From: a virus
Direction: 5' to 3' (one strand)
Length of the DNA stretch: 34,971 nt
IMG/VR virus record: IMGVR_UViG_3300037575_000058
Span: 1-34,971 of that record
The notes beneath the pieces were generated by a model that did no database searches, had not been told where the DNA came from, and saw nothing but the letters and a program-made list of their open reading frames with translations. The position numbers were made by a program, and so were the translations under genes. This document shows, one piece after another, positions 7,905 through 16,754 of the stretch (position 1 is the first letter of the stretch; each line of letters opens with the position of its first letter).

Positions 7905-8396
7905 CTATTTAAATAAATCTCCAACTGAAGATTTTAATTCATCAAATTTCATTTTGTCAGGTGCAGAAAAACTCCCTGGTCCCGACGGTGTTTGTATGAT
8001 TGCACTCTTCAACTGTGTGAAGGTGTCTTTTAATATTTTCTTCAAATCTGCAGTGTTGTTTTTCAACTCTACTTTCCCTCCAGATAGTTCTAATTTTGCG
8101 CCTCCAATTGTTATCAGCACTTTTTCTATTTCAGTGTATTTAACTATGCATGATTCTTCGGGTGCATTTTCAACCTGCAGTACCAGAACCTCACTACCCA
8201 CTTTTGGAAATACGATAAAAACATCTTCAAAATCCCCACTAACTGCATTCAATCTTACATCTTCCAAGTCAGGCAATCCTTTGCGCTCAAGCGTACATGT
8301 ATCTCCAGAGATGTTCTTTACCTTTCCTACTACGGTTGTCCGGGATCTACTGCCTTTTCTTATTATTGCGTCCAGTGCTTCCTCAAAAACTTCCAT
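7905..8396 (-). CDS. Baseplate spike protein (gpV/Mu gp45-like)
   Basis: 163 residues. An N-terminal OB-fold-like part (TTVVGKVKNISGDTCTLE...VFIVFPKVGSEVLVLQVEN) is followed by a short repetitive beta region (KVLITIGGAKLELSGGKVELKNN) and a helical C-terminus. This is the build of the membrane-piercing spike of contractile tails. It follows the hub (gene D-like) as in P2 and Mu. The short triple-beta segment suggests a compact spike. Confidence 0.8.
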   Translation of the reverse strand: MEVFEEALDAIIRKGSRSRTTVVGKVKNISGDTCTLERKGLPDLEDVRLNAVSGDFEDVFIVFPKVGSEVLVLQVENAPEESCIVKYTEIEKVLITIGGAKLELSGGKVELKNNTADLKKILKDTFTQLKSAIIQTPSGPGSFSAPDKMKFDELKSSVGDLFK

Positions 8397-8407
8397 CCAT
8401 TCTATTT

Positions 8408-9460
8408 TTAAAATTGTCCTGTTACAGCAACGCTCCCAAAGTGATCTCCTTCATTTTCAGATTTGATTTTAAATGAAATCTTGTTTTGTCTTAAAAACCC
8501 ATTTGTACTATCAATAGTTGTGGAAACGCCTTCTATAAAATAGTGCCCATCTCTATGGCCATCTGGATAGTTTGGATCGGTAATAGATGCTGAGAATCCA
8601 ACTTCCGTTCTCGGTTCACCCCAACTGTCAATACTGCCTTCATAGCCATCAAATACTTTACTTGCCAAATACTTTTCACACCACTCTTTTAAAGCTGTTT
8701 TCGATAAGTTAACAGGTGCGTGAAGTGTGATTTCAGATTCTCCTGGAGTTCCAAACTCATAATTAACTTTTCCACCTCCTTTTTGCATAGATTCCGCCTT
8801 TATATAGAGCTGTCTTCTTTCTTTTGATTTGTAAATTAAGTCTGAGCTCGAGCGAATGTTCCGAGTAAAGTTGAATTCATGTTTTGTTCCTGGGTTAAAG
8901 TCTATCAAAAGTCCGGCGTATAGTTTCTTCCCTTTGAAAAAAGTTCTAATTCCGTAATCGGACTTTAATCTCTCTAACACTTTATAGGCAGTTGCTTGCT
9001 CTATTGTGATTTTCCCTAAATCCAAATCCACCGCTTCAACCTCGTAATCTGGAGCTATAAAATTCAACAACGTTTGTAGTTTTACGGACGAAAACGTGTG
9101 GTTTATTAACTTTGATTTTCGAAGTTTATACATTTCGTCTTCACAAATCAGTACAGTTGGAACTTCAGCTCCAACTTCTGTGATATATCCCTCAAACTCT
9201 GTATTCAACTCACCATTATAGCCCGCTTCTATTTTTACTGTATCGCCGGGTTTCATAAATTCTAATAAGGGCTTCTGCTCAAGCGAAATTGAATCGCCAC
9301 CTTGAACAGCATTTTTAAACTCTCTAGGTAAATGTAGTTCTGCAGTGTCAGACAGCTTTTCAATAGTGCTTTCAATTTTTATGGAATTAACCACTCCAAA
9401 CTGCAGCTTATCTCCAATTGTAATTCGAACATCGATATTGTAGTACAGATATGGCATCAA
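8408..9460 (-). CDS. Baseplate hub, phage late control gene D family
   Basis: 350 residues. Features of the gpD/gp27-like hub family are visible: FGVVNSIKIESTIEKLSDTAELHLP, FEGYITEV, LKSDYGIRTFF, and a C-terminal DPNYPDGHRDGHYFIEGVST. The hub sits at the tail tip and joins tube to spike. It overlaps the upstream gene by 4 nt and precedes the spike gene by 11 bp. Despite the family name it is structural, not regulatory. Confidence 0.85.
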   Translation of the reverse strand: MMPYLYYNIDVRITIGDKLQFGVVNSIKIESTIEKLSDTAELHLPREFKNAVQGGDSISLEQKPLLEFMKPGDTVKIEAGYNGELNTEFEGYITEVGAEVPTVLICEDEMYKLRKSKLINHTFSSVKLQTLLNFIAPDYEVEAVDLDLGKITIEQATAYKVLERLKSDYGIRTFFKGKKLYAGLLIDFNPGTKHEFNFTRNIRSSSDLIYKSKERRQLYIKAESMQKGGGKVNYEFGTPGESEITLHAPVNLSKTALKEWCEKYLASKVFDGYEGSIDSWGEPRTEVGFSASITDPNYPDGHRDGHYFIEGVSTTIDSTNGFLRQNKISFKIKSENEGDHFGSVAVTGQF

Positions 9461-10056
9461 TCATTGGGTTTTAATAGAGTGTAAAACACTTCCTTAATTG
9501 ACTTCATGGTTAAAGAAACTTGTACAGTATCTGAAAAACCATCAATTGGCTTGATGTCAATGTCCTCAAAATACACACTGTCAATATCCTTTTCCTCAAA
9601 TTGAGCACCTTCAACTCGAACCACTCCATTGTGCTCAAAAATCCGAGATATTTCTCGTATACGATCGCTTGGATATTGCTTATTTTCAATGTCAATAAGC
9701 AGAATAGTTACGTTAATTGTCCAGGGCTTTGTTCCCCATCGTTCTATTACTTCACTATCGGATCCACTCACCTCAGTTATAATTAAGTTTTTCTCTCTAC
9801 TGAAAGACATTATTGGAGGTGGAGCAAAAAAAGCGCTCCCTTCATTCATCAACATATTGTTGAATTCCAGTATCGTATTCTCATACTCAAACTTGACGTT
9901 TTCAACGTTAGAGTCGAACTCAGGGTATAAATCCACACTATACTTATTGTCCTCATTGACAACCACGGCGTTTCGGTACGATTTCTCACTAAGAGCCATC
10001 GCACCGAAAACAGCCGCATAGCGAGCCGCCAAATCAATCACATACGTATTAGTCAT
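9457..10056 (-). CDS. Tail protein, DUF6046-like
   Basis: 199 residues. It has no catalytic motif. The pattern FAPPPIMSFSREKNLIITEVSGSDSEVIERWG..PW.I...G resembles the family of baseplate/tail proteins (DUF6046) that lies beside the hub in Bacteroidota Mu-like phages. In Mu the equivalent place is taken by the DNA circulation protein gp43. Its start codon overlaps the end of the frameshifted chaperone extension by 8 nt. Confidence 0.65.
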   Translation of the reverse strand: MTNTYVIDLAARYAAVFGAMALSEKSYRNAVVVNEDNKYSVDLYPEFDSNVENVKFEYENTILEFNNMLMNEGSAFFAPPPIMSFSREKNLIITEVSGSDSEVIERWGTKPWTINVTILLIDIENKQYPSDRIREISRIFEHNGVVRVEGAQFEEKDIDSVYFEDIDIKPIDGFSDTVQVSLTMKSIKEVFYTLLKPND

Positions 10057-10566
10057 GAATATTTTTGTTTTTTATACCTAGTATTCCTTTTTCGTTTAGC
10101 CAATTAATTTGAGCCCATTTCCTGCTCCACGTCTCATCATCTAAATCTTCTGGAAAAGGAATGTGTAAAAAATGTGAAATGAGTGCATCTGCCTTAAAAA
10201 TAAGGTCTCCGGAATCTTTATAGTTTAGCCCCGACCACGACTCTAAACTTTCCCAAACTTTCCCGTGCGAATCGGAATAAGTTCAACCAGTAAGGTTGCT
10301 GCTGCATAAAACAAAGCATCATCGTTCAAAACGGTTTCTTTGTCCGTTAACACACAGTTTTTTACTAGGATCTCTTGACCTTTTTTGGGATCAGTAGACA
10401 TAAATTTCATCGATTGCCCTACAACGCTTCGTGTTGGTATGATTGCCAACACTTCCAGTTCGTTTATGCCATTGTCATCGAGCGGCAAGATTAAGGAGCG
10501 TAGTTTCTCACCATGCTCCTTTTTTAGGGTTTCTTTTACTTCTTTGGTTACTTCTTTAACTGCCAT
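10049..10566 (-). CDS. Tail assembly chaperone, -1 frameshifted long form (G-GT like)
   Basis: In frame 0 this gene ends after 107 residues (TAG at 10243). An open frame without its own start continues in -1 and stops at 10049 (VWESLESWSGLNYKD...NKNIHD). The slippery heptamer GGGAAAG at 10264..10258 (minus strand) is in the correct phase, G GGA AAG, as in lambda G-GT. Slippage there yields a 172-residue fusion. A second GGGAAAG follows 10 nt later but out of phase. In lambda the G and GT proteins chaperone the tape measure; here the tape measure gene is in the opposite operon. Confidence 0.8.
10243..10566 (-). CDS. Tail assembly chaperone, short form
   Basis: 107 residues, starting MAVKEVTKEVKETLKKEHG. 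This is the unshifted product. The compact alpha/beta pattern and place directly after the tail tube gene match the first of the two tail assembly chaperones found in most tailed phages. Fold and length fit that role better than a structural one. The end RTGKFGKV is encoded by the repeated GGGAAAGTTT tract that forms the frameshift signal. Confidence 0.75.
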   Translation of the reverse strand: MAVKEVTKEVKETLKKEHGEKLRSLILPLDDNGINELEVLAIIPTRSVVGQSMKFMSTDPKKGQEILVKNCVLTDKETVLNDDALFYAAATLLVELIPIRTGKFGKV

Positions 10567-10584
10567 TTAAATGGTTTTTAATGA

Positions 10585-11007
10585 TTAATTATTTCCTGCT
10601 ACATTTAGCTTCACAGACAACGCAAATAAGTCATATTGCTTCTCAAGCCCCATGTCTCCAGTCACATCTCGACCTTCATCTTTGAACTTAGCTATAACTT
10701 TATCAACCACAATTACATTGAATTCGTTGACAAATTCCACCGTTACAGTAAAAGGCTTTATGGACATAATACTGCCATTAGACGCGAGTTCTAACGGTAC
10801 AACATCTGCCATAGCCAAAGTCATGGAAGCTGATGGTGTGATTTTTCCCGTTGACCAACTTGTTGCATTTGCACCCAGCGAATGATTCAACTGGTGCTCC
10901 TGCTCGTTGCTATACGTAATTGATTTCACTTCAATCGGCACGCCGTTGATTTGAACCTTTACATCTGCACTATCGTAGGCTTTTGAATTTCTGATAATTT
11001 CGCCCAT
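10585..11007 (-). CDS. Tail tube protein
   Basis: 140 residues from the ATG at 11007 (MGEIIRNSKAYDSADVKV). The longer frame from 11061 would overlap the sheath gene by 53 nt and is less likely. The sequence is beta-rich with VQINGVPIEVKSITYSNEQEH early and GITPS-like ASMTLAMADV in the middle, the style of Mu gpM-like inner tube proteins. Order sheath, tube, chaperone, hub is the classical contractile tail order. Confidence 0.8.
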   Translation of the reverse strand: MGEIIRNSKAYDSADVKVQINGVPIEVKSITYSNEQEHQLNHSLGANATSWSTGKITPSASMTLAMADVVPLELASNGSIMSIKPFTVTVEFVNEFNVIVVDKVIAKFKDEGRDVTGDMGLEKQYDLFALSVKLNVAGNN

Positions 11008-11008
11008 T

Positions 11009-12256
11009 TTACAATTGAGTTTTAAGGTTAATGAATCCGGTGATTTCTCCAATAGAACCACGAGGAACTATTTTATACGATACTTTCAGTATCTTTTCTA
11101 CGATCAAATCGCTCGCTGGATCAACCCAAGTTTCACCTGCAGTGATTTCACCTCTTTTCAGCATATCGGCCAAAACTTGATTGCCAATGGCCTCCAATGC
11201 TACAATGGTTCCTGGAGATAATTTCCCTGTTTTCTCATCCACTGTCCAGTTGGTTTTTACTTTAGGCAAATAAGCTCTTCTAAGTTCTCTACGTGCTTTT
11301 TTACCCACACGGCCGTAAGCAATTGTATGTTCGTTGATGCTGTTGTCAGAGTCTAATACAATGGGTGAACAAACGTGATCGTTGTTTAATCGAACGCCTG
11401 CCATTCCAGCATAAGTAACTCCAAAAATGTAGCCTTTGTCTTCCAAGGTCTGCAAGTCGTCAAACTTTGCTTTGATGGTTTCAAAAGAGGAAAGACCTGC
11501 ACTTATCAACTCTTTTTTCGCTCCATTCGTAAGGTTTTTCGTTTCGTTTTCACCTATGTTTTGCTGAACAAAACAAGAAGCTGTAACTCCTAGCGCAGTT
11601 CCAACAAAGGCGTAATTTCTAGCATGAGTGTCAGCTAATTTTGATTTAGCCACCTCATAATCTTGACCGATAACTACAGAAACCCCTTCAGCTGACAAGC
11701 TTTCAATCGCTCTTAAATCTATTGCTGAAGCTGCGTTTCCACTAAAGTGATGCCCTTCGAGAAATACGCTAACAGGCATAAAGTTTTCTTCTGACCATAG
11801 CTCTAATGCCTTCGCCGTAGAAATCGCATCAATTACATCTACTGGCAATCCGTCAAGGCTGGTAACAACCGCTTCACTGTCTAAATTGACTGCCACTGCT
11901 AATTGCTTGATTTTCCCATCCGAATTCAACAGCAATGCCTTAGCATGCTCTGACAAGCAATCTGACATGGACTCTGTTTGTTCCACAATCATTAGATGAA
12001 GCTCCGTGCCAGCTCCTGCTAGCCTAAAGAATTCCTTCAAATGTTGCCAAACGTGTACGTTTTGATTTTCATCAAAATCCTTTGTGATCCCAAAGTCTTC
12101 AACATCGGTCATATTGTACACAACCACGGGTGTGTCAAATTCAAGGTTCGAAACCACCGGTGAGGTGATGATGATGCCTGAAATAGCATCATCATTCCCT
12201 ACACGGTTAGCACCCAAACGACCTCTTTGTATATTTACTCCTTTCAAATTTCCCAT
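11009..12256 (-). CDS. Tail sheath protein (DUF2586 type)
   Basis: 415 residues. The N-terminus GVNIQRGRLGANRVGNDDAISGIIITSP and the C-terminus DLIVEKILKVSYKIVPRGSIGEITGFINL fit the DUF2586 sheath family of Bacteroidota Mu-like phages. The C-terminal domain forms the conserved sheath core handshake strands in contractile systems. It establishes a myovirus morphology. It lies directly upstream of the tube gene, with 1 bp between them. Confidence 0.85.
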   Translation of the reverse strand: MGNLKGVNIQRGRLGANRVGNDDAISGIIITSPVVSNLEFDTPVVVYNMTDVEDFGITKDFDENQNVHVWQHLKEFFRLAGAGTELHLMIVEQTESMSDCLSEHAKALLLNSDGKIKQLAVAVNLDSEAVVTSLDGLPVDVIDAISTAKALELWSEENFMPVSVFLEGHHFSGNAASAIDLRAIESLSAEGVSVVIGQDYEVAKSKLADTHARNYAFVGTALGVTASCFVQQNIGENETKNLTNGAKKELISAGLSSFETIKAKFDDLQTLEDKGYIFGVTYAGMAGVRLNNDHVCSPIVLDSDNSINEHTIAYGRVGKKARRELRRAYLPKVKTNWTVDEKTGKLSPGTIVALEAIGNQVLADMLKRGEITAGETWVDPASDLIVEKILKVSYKIVPRGSIGEITGFINLKTQL

Positions 12257-12258
12257 GT

Positions 12259-12531
12259 CTATTCGTCTTCCTTTTTAGGTTTCTCCGAATCACTGTTCGG
12301 CTCTTTTTCCTCCTTATCAACAGACTTTACGTCCCCCTTATCTATGGACTCTAAGCGTCCAAGTTTTTGAAGTTTCCCTTTTAGTTTACCATCTTTGGTT
12401 CGAGGCAAGCTATTGGTAGCGTAAGACTCATCTGTAAAGAATTCGCCTTTCGGGTTCAAATACAAAACATCATATTTTGGGTTTTTTGCTAAATAGTCTT
12501 CAGCAAATGCCTTTTGTTCTTTTGTTGCCAT
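12259..12531 (-). CDS. Small acidic protein between capsid and sheath
   Basis: 90 residues. The first 60 are mixed (YLAKNPKYDVLYLNPKGEFFTDESYA) and the last 30 are almost entirely charged (KEEKEPNSDSEKPKKEDE). The position between major capsid and sheath genes is that of small head decoration or head-tail joining proteins in other Mu-like phages. No motif supports one choice. The low-complexity tail is probably disordered. Confidence 0.6.
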   Translation of the reverse strand: MATKEQKAFAEDYLAKNPKYDVLYLNPKGEFFTDESYATNSLPRTKDGKLKGKLQKLGRLESIDKGDVKSVDKEEKEPNSDSEKPKKEDE

Positions 12532-12542
12532 AGCGATTTAAA

Positions 12543-13457
12543 TTAAGCGTTCGCAGAAATGATCGCACCGAAACCATGTTCTTGCTTTTTGTCGCATAGA
12601 CCATAGGTATGTAATCTGAATTCAGATTGTGGATCCTTGTTTCTGGTATCCGTCATCATATCCTTGTAAAGGACTTTCACGCTCTCAAGGTGATACACTG
12701 TGTTTGGCGCATACAAAAAGATAGAGGCTTTTTGATCGTTTGCACCCGGTGTACTTCCTAAAGATTTCAACTTTGAATCCGCTCCATAGTATGGAGTGTC
12801 ATTGTTTTCAAAGAAACGAAGTTTGAAGAATCTACTTACTTCACCTGTTTCTCTGTTAATCTCCACGTCACGATAATGGTTTGTGCTTGCACGATCAGCC
12901 ATCAGGTCTGTACGGTGGTCATCAGACAGCACCATGTGCCAAGCCGTTTTGTCATTCAAATTCAGTTTTGTCAGTCGGTTATAGAACCCTAACAAATCTT
13001 CATAGGTCAATCTTTTTCTTCCATCAACCTCTGCACCCGTCGTTCGAATTACGGGCATTCCTGCTTTATTTTCAGAGGGTGCCAATTTATTCAAAACATA
13101 GTCTCGAACCCCAATTTTAAAGGTGTTGGTATGTTCCACACGAATGGCTGCTTCTTTGTCAAAGGCCATCCCTCTCAATTCTTTATCCGTACATAAGGTG
13201 GGAGTTGTATCCAGCTTATCCCATAAAGTCAAACCTTTTTTTCCTGTCATTGGAACAGGTGTAAAATCAGTGTTTGCGTTCACTTTAAAGTCAACGTTGT
13301 TAATCAATTTGTTGAAAAGGATTCCGTCCTCACCGATTGCGGCGGGATTTGGTCCTTTCAAAACACCCATGAAATCATCGCGGTAATTTCTAAAGTCTTC
13401 TAATAATTGGGGCTCCAGATACTGGATCGCCCACAATCCGTTTTCTAATTCTGGCAT
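12543..13457 (-). CDS. Major capsid protein
   Basis: 304 residues, similar in length to Mu gpT (about 305). The segment QYLEPQLLEDFRNYRDDFMGVLKGP at the N-terminus, and TAWHMVLSDDHRTDLMADR followed by FFKLRFFENNDTPYYG in the middle, match the pattern of Bacteroidota Mu-like capsid proteins. It starts at the stop of the protease-scaffold gene, as in Mu where I/Z precede T. An HK97-type fold is expected. Confidence 0.85.
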   Translation of the reverse strand: MPELENGLWAIQYLEPQLLEDFRNYRDDFMGVLKGPNPAAIGEDGILFNKLINNVDFKVNANTDFTPVPMTGKKGLTLWDKLDTTPTLCTDKELRGMAFDKEAAIRVEHTNTFKIGVRDYVLNKLAPSENKAGMPVIRTTGAEVDGRKRLTYEDLLGFYNRLTKLNLNDKTAWHMVLSDDHRTDLMADRASTNHYRDVEINRETGEVSRFFKLRFFENNDTPYYGADSKLKSLGSTPGANDQKASIFLYAPNTVYHLESVKVLYKDMMTDTRNKDPQSEFRLHTYGLCDKKQEHGFGAIISANA

Positions 13458-13939
13458 TATTTGTTGTATTTGTTGTTAAACAATTCTTTGAAAGCCGCTG
13501 GATCCTCTACGGACAGTTTTTCCAATCCTTTAGGATCTTCTTTTTGCCACTGATCAAACGCCCATGATTCACGTCCAGCTGAAGCTTGACCTGCACCAAT
13601 TTTCCCAGACAAATTCGGGGCGGTTGGTTTTGAAATAGCTCCTAAAACATGTGCTAAGGCTTCGACACCTGAATTAAGCCCAATGTTTTCATACATCTTT
13701 TGCTCTTCGTCTGAGAAGCTTTTAGATGATGCCTTTGCAGTTGCTTCAATCATCGATTTGATTTGTTGACCTTGAAATTCAGCCAATTTCGATTCAGCTT
13801 TTGCCTTCAAATCTTTTTCACTATCCAGTGAACTTTGCAAGTCGTTAAACTTGGCTTCGACCGCTTCTAAGACAGCAGTGTCTGAACTCATAGCAGTCAC
13901 TGATGCTAGAGCCAATAATGTAATTAATTGTTGTTTCAT
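13457..13939 (-). CDS. Nested scaffold protein from an internal start (Mu Z-like)
   Basis: Inferred product of about 160 residues starting at Met214 of the protease frame (MKQQLITLLALASVTAMSSD). The remainder is a coiled-coil-like segment (LESKFNDLQSSL-like, DLKAKAESKLAEFQ) with a C-terminal region DQWQKEDPKGLEKLSVEDPAAFKELF, a usual ending for scaffold domains. Nested scaffolds are known for Mu and lambda. The internal start is a proposal from the sequence, not proven. Confidence 0.5.
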   Translation of the reverse strand: MKQQLITLLALASVTAMSSDTAVLEAVEAKFNDLQSSLDSEKDLKAKAESKLAEFQGQQIKSMIEATAKASSKSFSDEEQKMYENIGLNSGVEALAHVLGAISKPTAPNLSGKIGAGQASAGRESWAFDQWQKEDPKGLEKLSVEDPAAFKELFNNKYNK

Positions 13940-14578
13940 TTTCTGATTATTTAAATTTGGTGTTTGTTCTACAGTTGCACTAGGAGGTGTAAGCAATGCG
14001 TATGCATATCTATTATACATTTCAATTTCTCCCATTTCTACAGGTTCCGAATCCATTTCTAAGGGAGTGATTTTTGAGGGAATTACCTTACTTACTAATT
14101 TTAGATCCAAGGCCTCTTGAGCAGAAAACCATGTGTCTTTTGAAAGCCACTCTTTAACTACCTTTAAGGATTTCCCGGTTCGACTCATCAATTTTTTCTC
14201 AAAATTCGACTCAATTAGTCGGAGTAATTTAGCTTCACCCTCAAGGACATTCGCATTTCCGTACGCCCCGCTTGACGGATTGTGAAGCATTATATAGCCA
14301 TTTTCAACGATTTGCGAATTATCTCTAGAAAGAAGTAGAATAGCGCCCATACTTGCAGCAACACCATCTACCTTTAAACATATATTTGCTCTGGAGTTTT
14401 CAATTGCATTCATCATTAAGTTACCTTCGAAGACAGACCCACCATAGGTGTGTATATGTACATCAATATCAGCATATTCATCTTCCAAAGCAGATAGTTC
14501 ACGAATAAACCCCAAACCATCACCATCCCAGATGCTGCCATACGCTGTTAACTTATTTCCCTTTCTTCTGTAAATCAT
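13457..14578 (-). CDS. ClpP-like prohead protease with C-terminal scaffold
   Basis: 373 residues. Residues 1..170 are a ClpP/S14 fold: YGGSVFEGNLMMNAI, catalytic Ser76 in DGVAASMGA, His99 in GYIMLHNPSSG, and Asp148 in DTWFSAQEALDLKLV. Residues 214..373 are a helical, Lys/Glu-rich scaffold. An ATG at 13939 (Met214) is preceded by an A-rich leader and could direct a separate scaffold of about 160 residues, as with Mu I and Z. The protease would mature the capsid and digest the scaffold. First gene of the leftward late operon. Confidence 0.87.
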   Translation of the reverse strand: MIYRRKGNKLTAYGSIWDGDGLGFIRELSALEDEYADIDVHIHTYGGSVFEGNLMMNAIENSRANICLKVDGVAASMGAILLLSRDNSQIVENGYIMLHNPSSGAYGNANVLEGEAKLLRLIESNFEKKLMSRTGKSLKVVKEWLSKDTWFSAQEALDLKLVSKVIPSKITPLEMDSEPVEMGEIEMYNRYAYALLTPPSATVEQTPNLNNQKMKQQLITLLALASVTAMSSDTAVLEAVEAKFNDLQSSLDSEKDLKAKAESKLAEFQGQQIKSMIEATAKASSKSFSDEEQKMYENIGLNSGVEALAHVLGAISKPTAPNLSGKIGAGQASAGRESWAFDQWQKEDPKGLEKLSVEDPAAFKELFNNKYNK

Positions 14579-14717
14579 TATTCGCTCTTTTGCGCTTGTT
14601 TATCAAAAGCAAACTTATTACTTGATTTTTCACATTTATAATATGTGTGAATGGGTTGCAGTTTTTGGCGAATGGATGGGTATTTTTTCCAAATTTTGTC
14701 TAAAAAGCAGAATATAA
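14579..14717. promoter_or_regulatory. Divergent late promoter region with dyad
   Basis: These 139 bp separate the two late operons. On the minus strand TAAGTTTG (14617..14610) fits the Bacteroidota -7 element TAnnTTTG but has no TTG at the -33 spacing. In its place lies an imperfect palindrome (14629..14651) with arms TTCACA and TGTGAA. This is what an activator-dependent promoter would look like, in the role of Mu C at Mu late promoters. A plus-strand -7 box is only weakly visible (AAATTTTG near 14691). Confidence 0.55.
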
Positions 14718-15161
14718 ATGGCAAAGCGAGTGAACAATGAAGCTATTCGAGCTTTAGCTGAACGTATGTATGTAGAAGAAGGTATGACGGCAAAAGCTAT
14801 CGCTGAGGCACTTGACACTACTCCACAAACAATCGGGAGATGGAAGCAAGGAATCCAAGGGGGCAGAGATTGGGATGAATTGCGAACGGAATTCCTTTCC
14901 GCTCCTAACAATGTGAAAAAGGTGTTAATGGATGAGCTTACAAAGCTATCAAAGGGACACGAGAGTACCTTGGATATTAAAGCCATTAAAGAGTGCGTAT
15001 TGCTTATTGGCACTTTATCCGAAAAAGTATCTGCTCAAATGGTAATGACTGTCTTTAGAGAATTCGACACCTGGGTAGCTACGCAAGATCCGGAAATAGC
15101 AATATCATTTTTAGAATGGCACAAGACATTTCTGCTCTATAAAGCACAACAAGAAGTATAA
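14718..15161 (+). CDS. Small terminase subunit-like protein with helix-turn-helix
   Basis: 147 residues. The N-terminal HTH (EGMTAKAIAEALDTTPQTIGRWKQG, about 14..38) is followed by a helical oligomerisation region. DNA-binding HTH plus helices and position just before the large terminase fit a small terminase (Mu gp27/DUF1804-like), which recognises phage DNA ends for packaging. Its last base overlaps the first base of the terminase ATG (TAATG). First gene of the rightward late operon. Confidence 0.8.
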   Translation: MAKRVNNEAIRALAERMYVEEGMTAKAIAEALDTTPQTIGRWKQGIQGGRDWDELRTEFLSAPNNVKKVLMDELTKLSKGHESTLDIKAIKECVLLIGTLSEKVSAQMVMTVFREFDTWVATQDPEIAISFLEWHKTFLLYKAQQEV

Positions 15162-16753
15162 TGAATCAAGGGTTTAAACTTTCAAAATCATATGAAAAAA
15201 TGCTTATCGCTTATGATGAGCACTGTAAGGGTATTGAACAAAGTACGGGTAGTGGATTAAATCCAAGCCAAACTCCGATCCAACGTAAAAAACAAAGAGA
15301 AGCGTGGGAAAAGGATTACATCACATGGTTTGAAGAATTCTTCCCACATTATGCAAAAGTTAAATCGGCTTGGTATCATAAAAAACTAGCCAAACTAATC
15401 ATTGAAAACCCCGTTTGTGATGTCCTTGCAGAGATATATAGATCCGGAGCAAAATCTGTGCATATTGACTTAGGTATTCCTATGTATCTTTATGTGACGG
15501 GTGAGCTGAAATTTATGCTACTCTTTGGCCAAACTGACACAAAGGCAAAGAAGTTAATCTCTGACATCCAATCAGAAATGACCTACAACCAAAAAATCAT
15601 TCACTTCTACGGAAAGAAATTCAAATTTGGTGACTGGTCAGATGGTGACTTTACAACCACCGATGGAGCCAAATTCATGACCTCTACACCGGGGCAATCT
15701 CCAAGAGGTTTGAGAGAAGGAACGGAACGCCCGGATTACATCGTTTTTGATGACGTTGACACCAAGCAAAGAGTCAATAATGATTTATTGAGCAAACGTC
15801 TCTTTGACTTTGCGTGGGAAGATGCCAAAGGAACATTTGACGAAGGTTCTAAATTCCGACGGTTTGTTGTAGCGAATAACAATTTCCACAAGAACACACT
15901 GATCAATCTTCTTAAAGAAGAATTCAATGCGATAAATAGAAAGCTAAAACAAGAAGGTCTTAAATCTACCTTCTTTGTATTGACCGTTCCAGCAGTTAAA
16001 AACATGACCACGTTTGAGCCTAACTGGCCAGAAAAAACAAGTGCAAAGTACTGGAAAAACAAGTTCATAACTACACCTTACAGGTCGTTTATGCGTGAAT
16101 ATATGCACTTGCATATTGTAGAAGGATCTATTTTTAAAAACGAACAAATTCAATTCAAAGCGCGAAGCAAATTCGCCAGCTATGACGCACTCGTTTTTTA
16201 TGGTGATTTGAGCTACAAAGATTCTGGAGACTACAAAGCGATGGTTTTAGTCGGCAAACAAGGAAGAGAATTCCATGTTTTGACAGCTTATGTACGTCAA
16301 ACATCACGATATAATACAGCGAAATGGCTGTATGAGTATGTAGAACAAAACAATTTGTTGAAATACAATGTGCAGTATTTTATTGAAGGTCTTTTTGCTC
16401 AGGACGAATTTGTAAGCGATTTTGATGCTGTGGGTGATGAAGAAGGTTGGTACGTTCCTGTGGTGGCTGACCAGAAAACAAAAGCTGGAAAATTTGATCG
16501 GGTGGAAAGTATGCAAGGTTATTTCCAACGAGGAAACATTTGGTTCAATCTTGCAGAAAAAGATTCCACCGACTTTAAAGAACTCATAGACCAACTTCTT
16601 GCCTTCTCCAAAGGAAGCGGTGCAAATGATGACGGACCTGATGCTCTACAAAGTGCTATAAGCAAAGCAAACGTTTCAGCATTAACGAATCAAACCCCAA
16701 TGACAACTACCTCAAGAAAAGAGTTGATTTCAAAACAAAAAAACAGATACTAA
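15161..16753 (+). CDS. Large terminase subunit (Mu gp28-like)
   Basis: 530 residues. A deviant Walker A, RSGAKSVH (R94..S99), and Walker B, YIVFDD (193..198), mark the packaging ATPase. The C-terminal nuclease domain begins at FYGDLSYKDSGDYKAMVLVG, with acidic residues in RNase H-like spacing, and ends with DGPDALQSA, a conserved metal-ligand motif of terminases. It pumps DNA into proheads and cuts host DNA beyond the phage end in headful fashion in Mu relatives. Confidence 0.88.
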   Translation: MNQGFKLSKSYEKMLIAYDEHCKGIEQSTGSGLNPSQTPIQRKKQREAWEKDYITWFEEFFPHYAKVKSAWYHKKLAKLIIENPVCDVLAEIYRSGAKSVHIDLGIPMYLYVTGELKFMLLFGQTDTKAKKLISDIQSEMTYNQKIIHFYGKKFKFGDWSDGDFTTTDGAKFMTSTPGQSPRGLREGTERPDYIVFDDVDTKQRVNNDLLSKRLFDFAWEDAKGTFDEGSKFRRFVVANNNFHKNTLINLLKEEFNAINRKLKQEGLKSTFFVLTVPAVKNMTTFEPNWPEKTSAKYWKNKFITTPYRSFMREYMHLHIVEGSIFKNEQIQFKARSKFASYDALVFYGDLSYKDSGDYKAMVLVGKQGREFHVLTAYVRQTSRYNTAKWLYEYVEQNNLLKYNVQYFIEGLFAQDEFVSDFDAVGDEEGWYVPVVADQKTKAGKFDRVESMQGYFQRGNIWFNLAEKDSTDFKELIDQLLAFSKGSGANDDGPDALQSAISKANVSALTNQTPMTTTSRKELISKQKNRY

Positions 16754-16754
16754 T

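Noticed and set aside
7954-8466. A 170-residue plus-strand frame
   Set aside because: Antisense to the spike gene, with low-complexity Ser/Thr/Phe composition; a shadow frame.
9629-10021. A 130-residue plus-strand frame
   Set aside because: Lies antisense to the DUF6046-like gene, which has coherent protein features and operon context.
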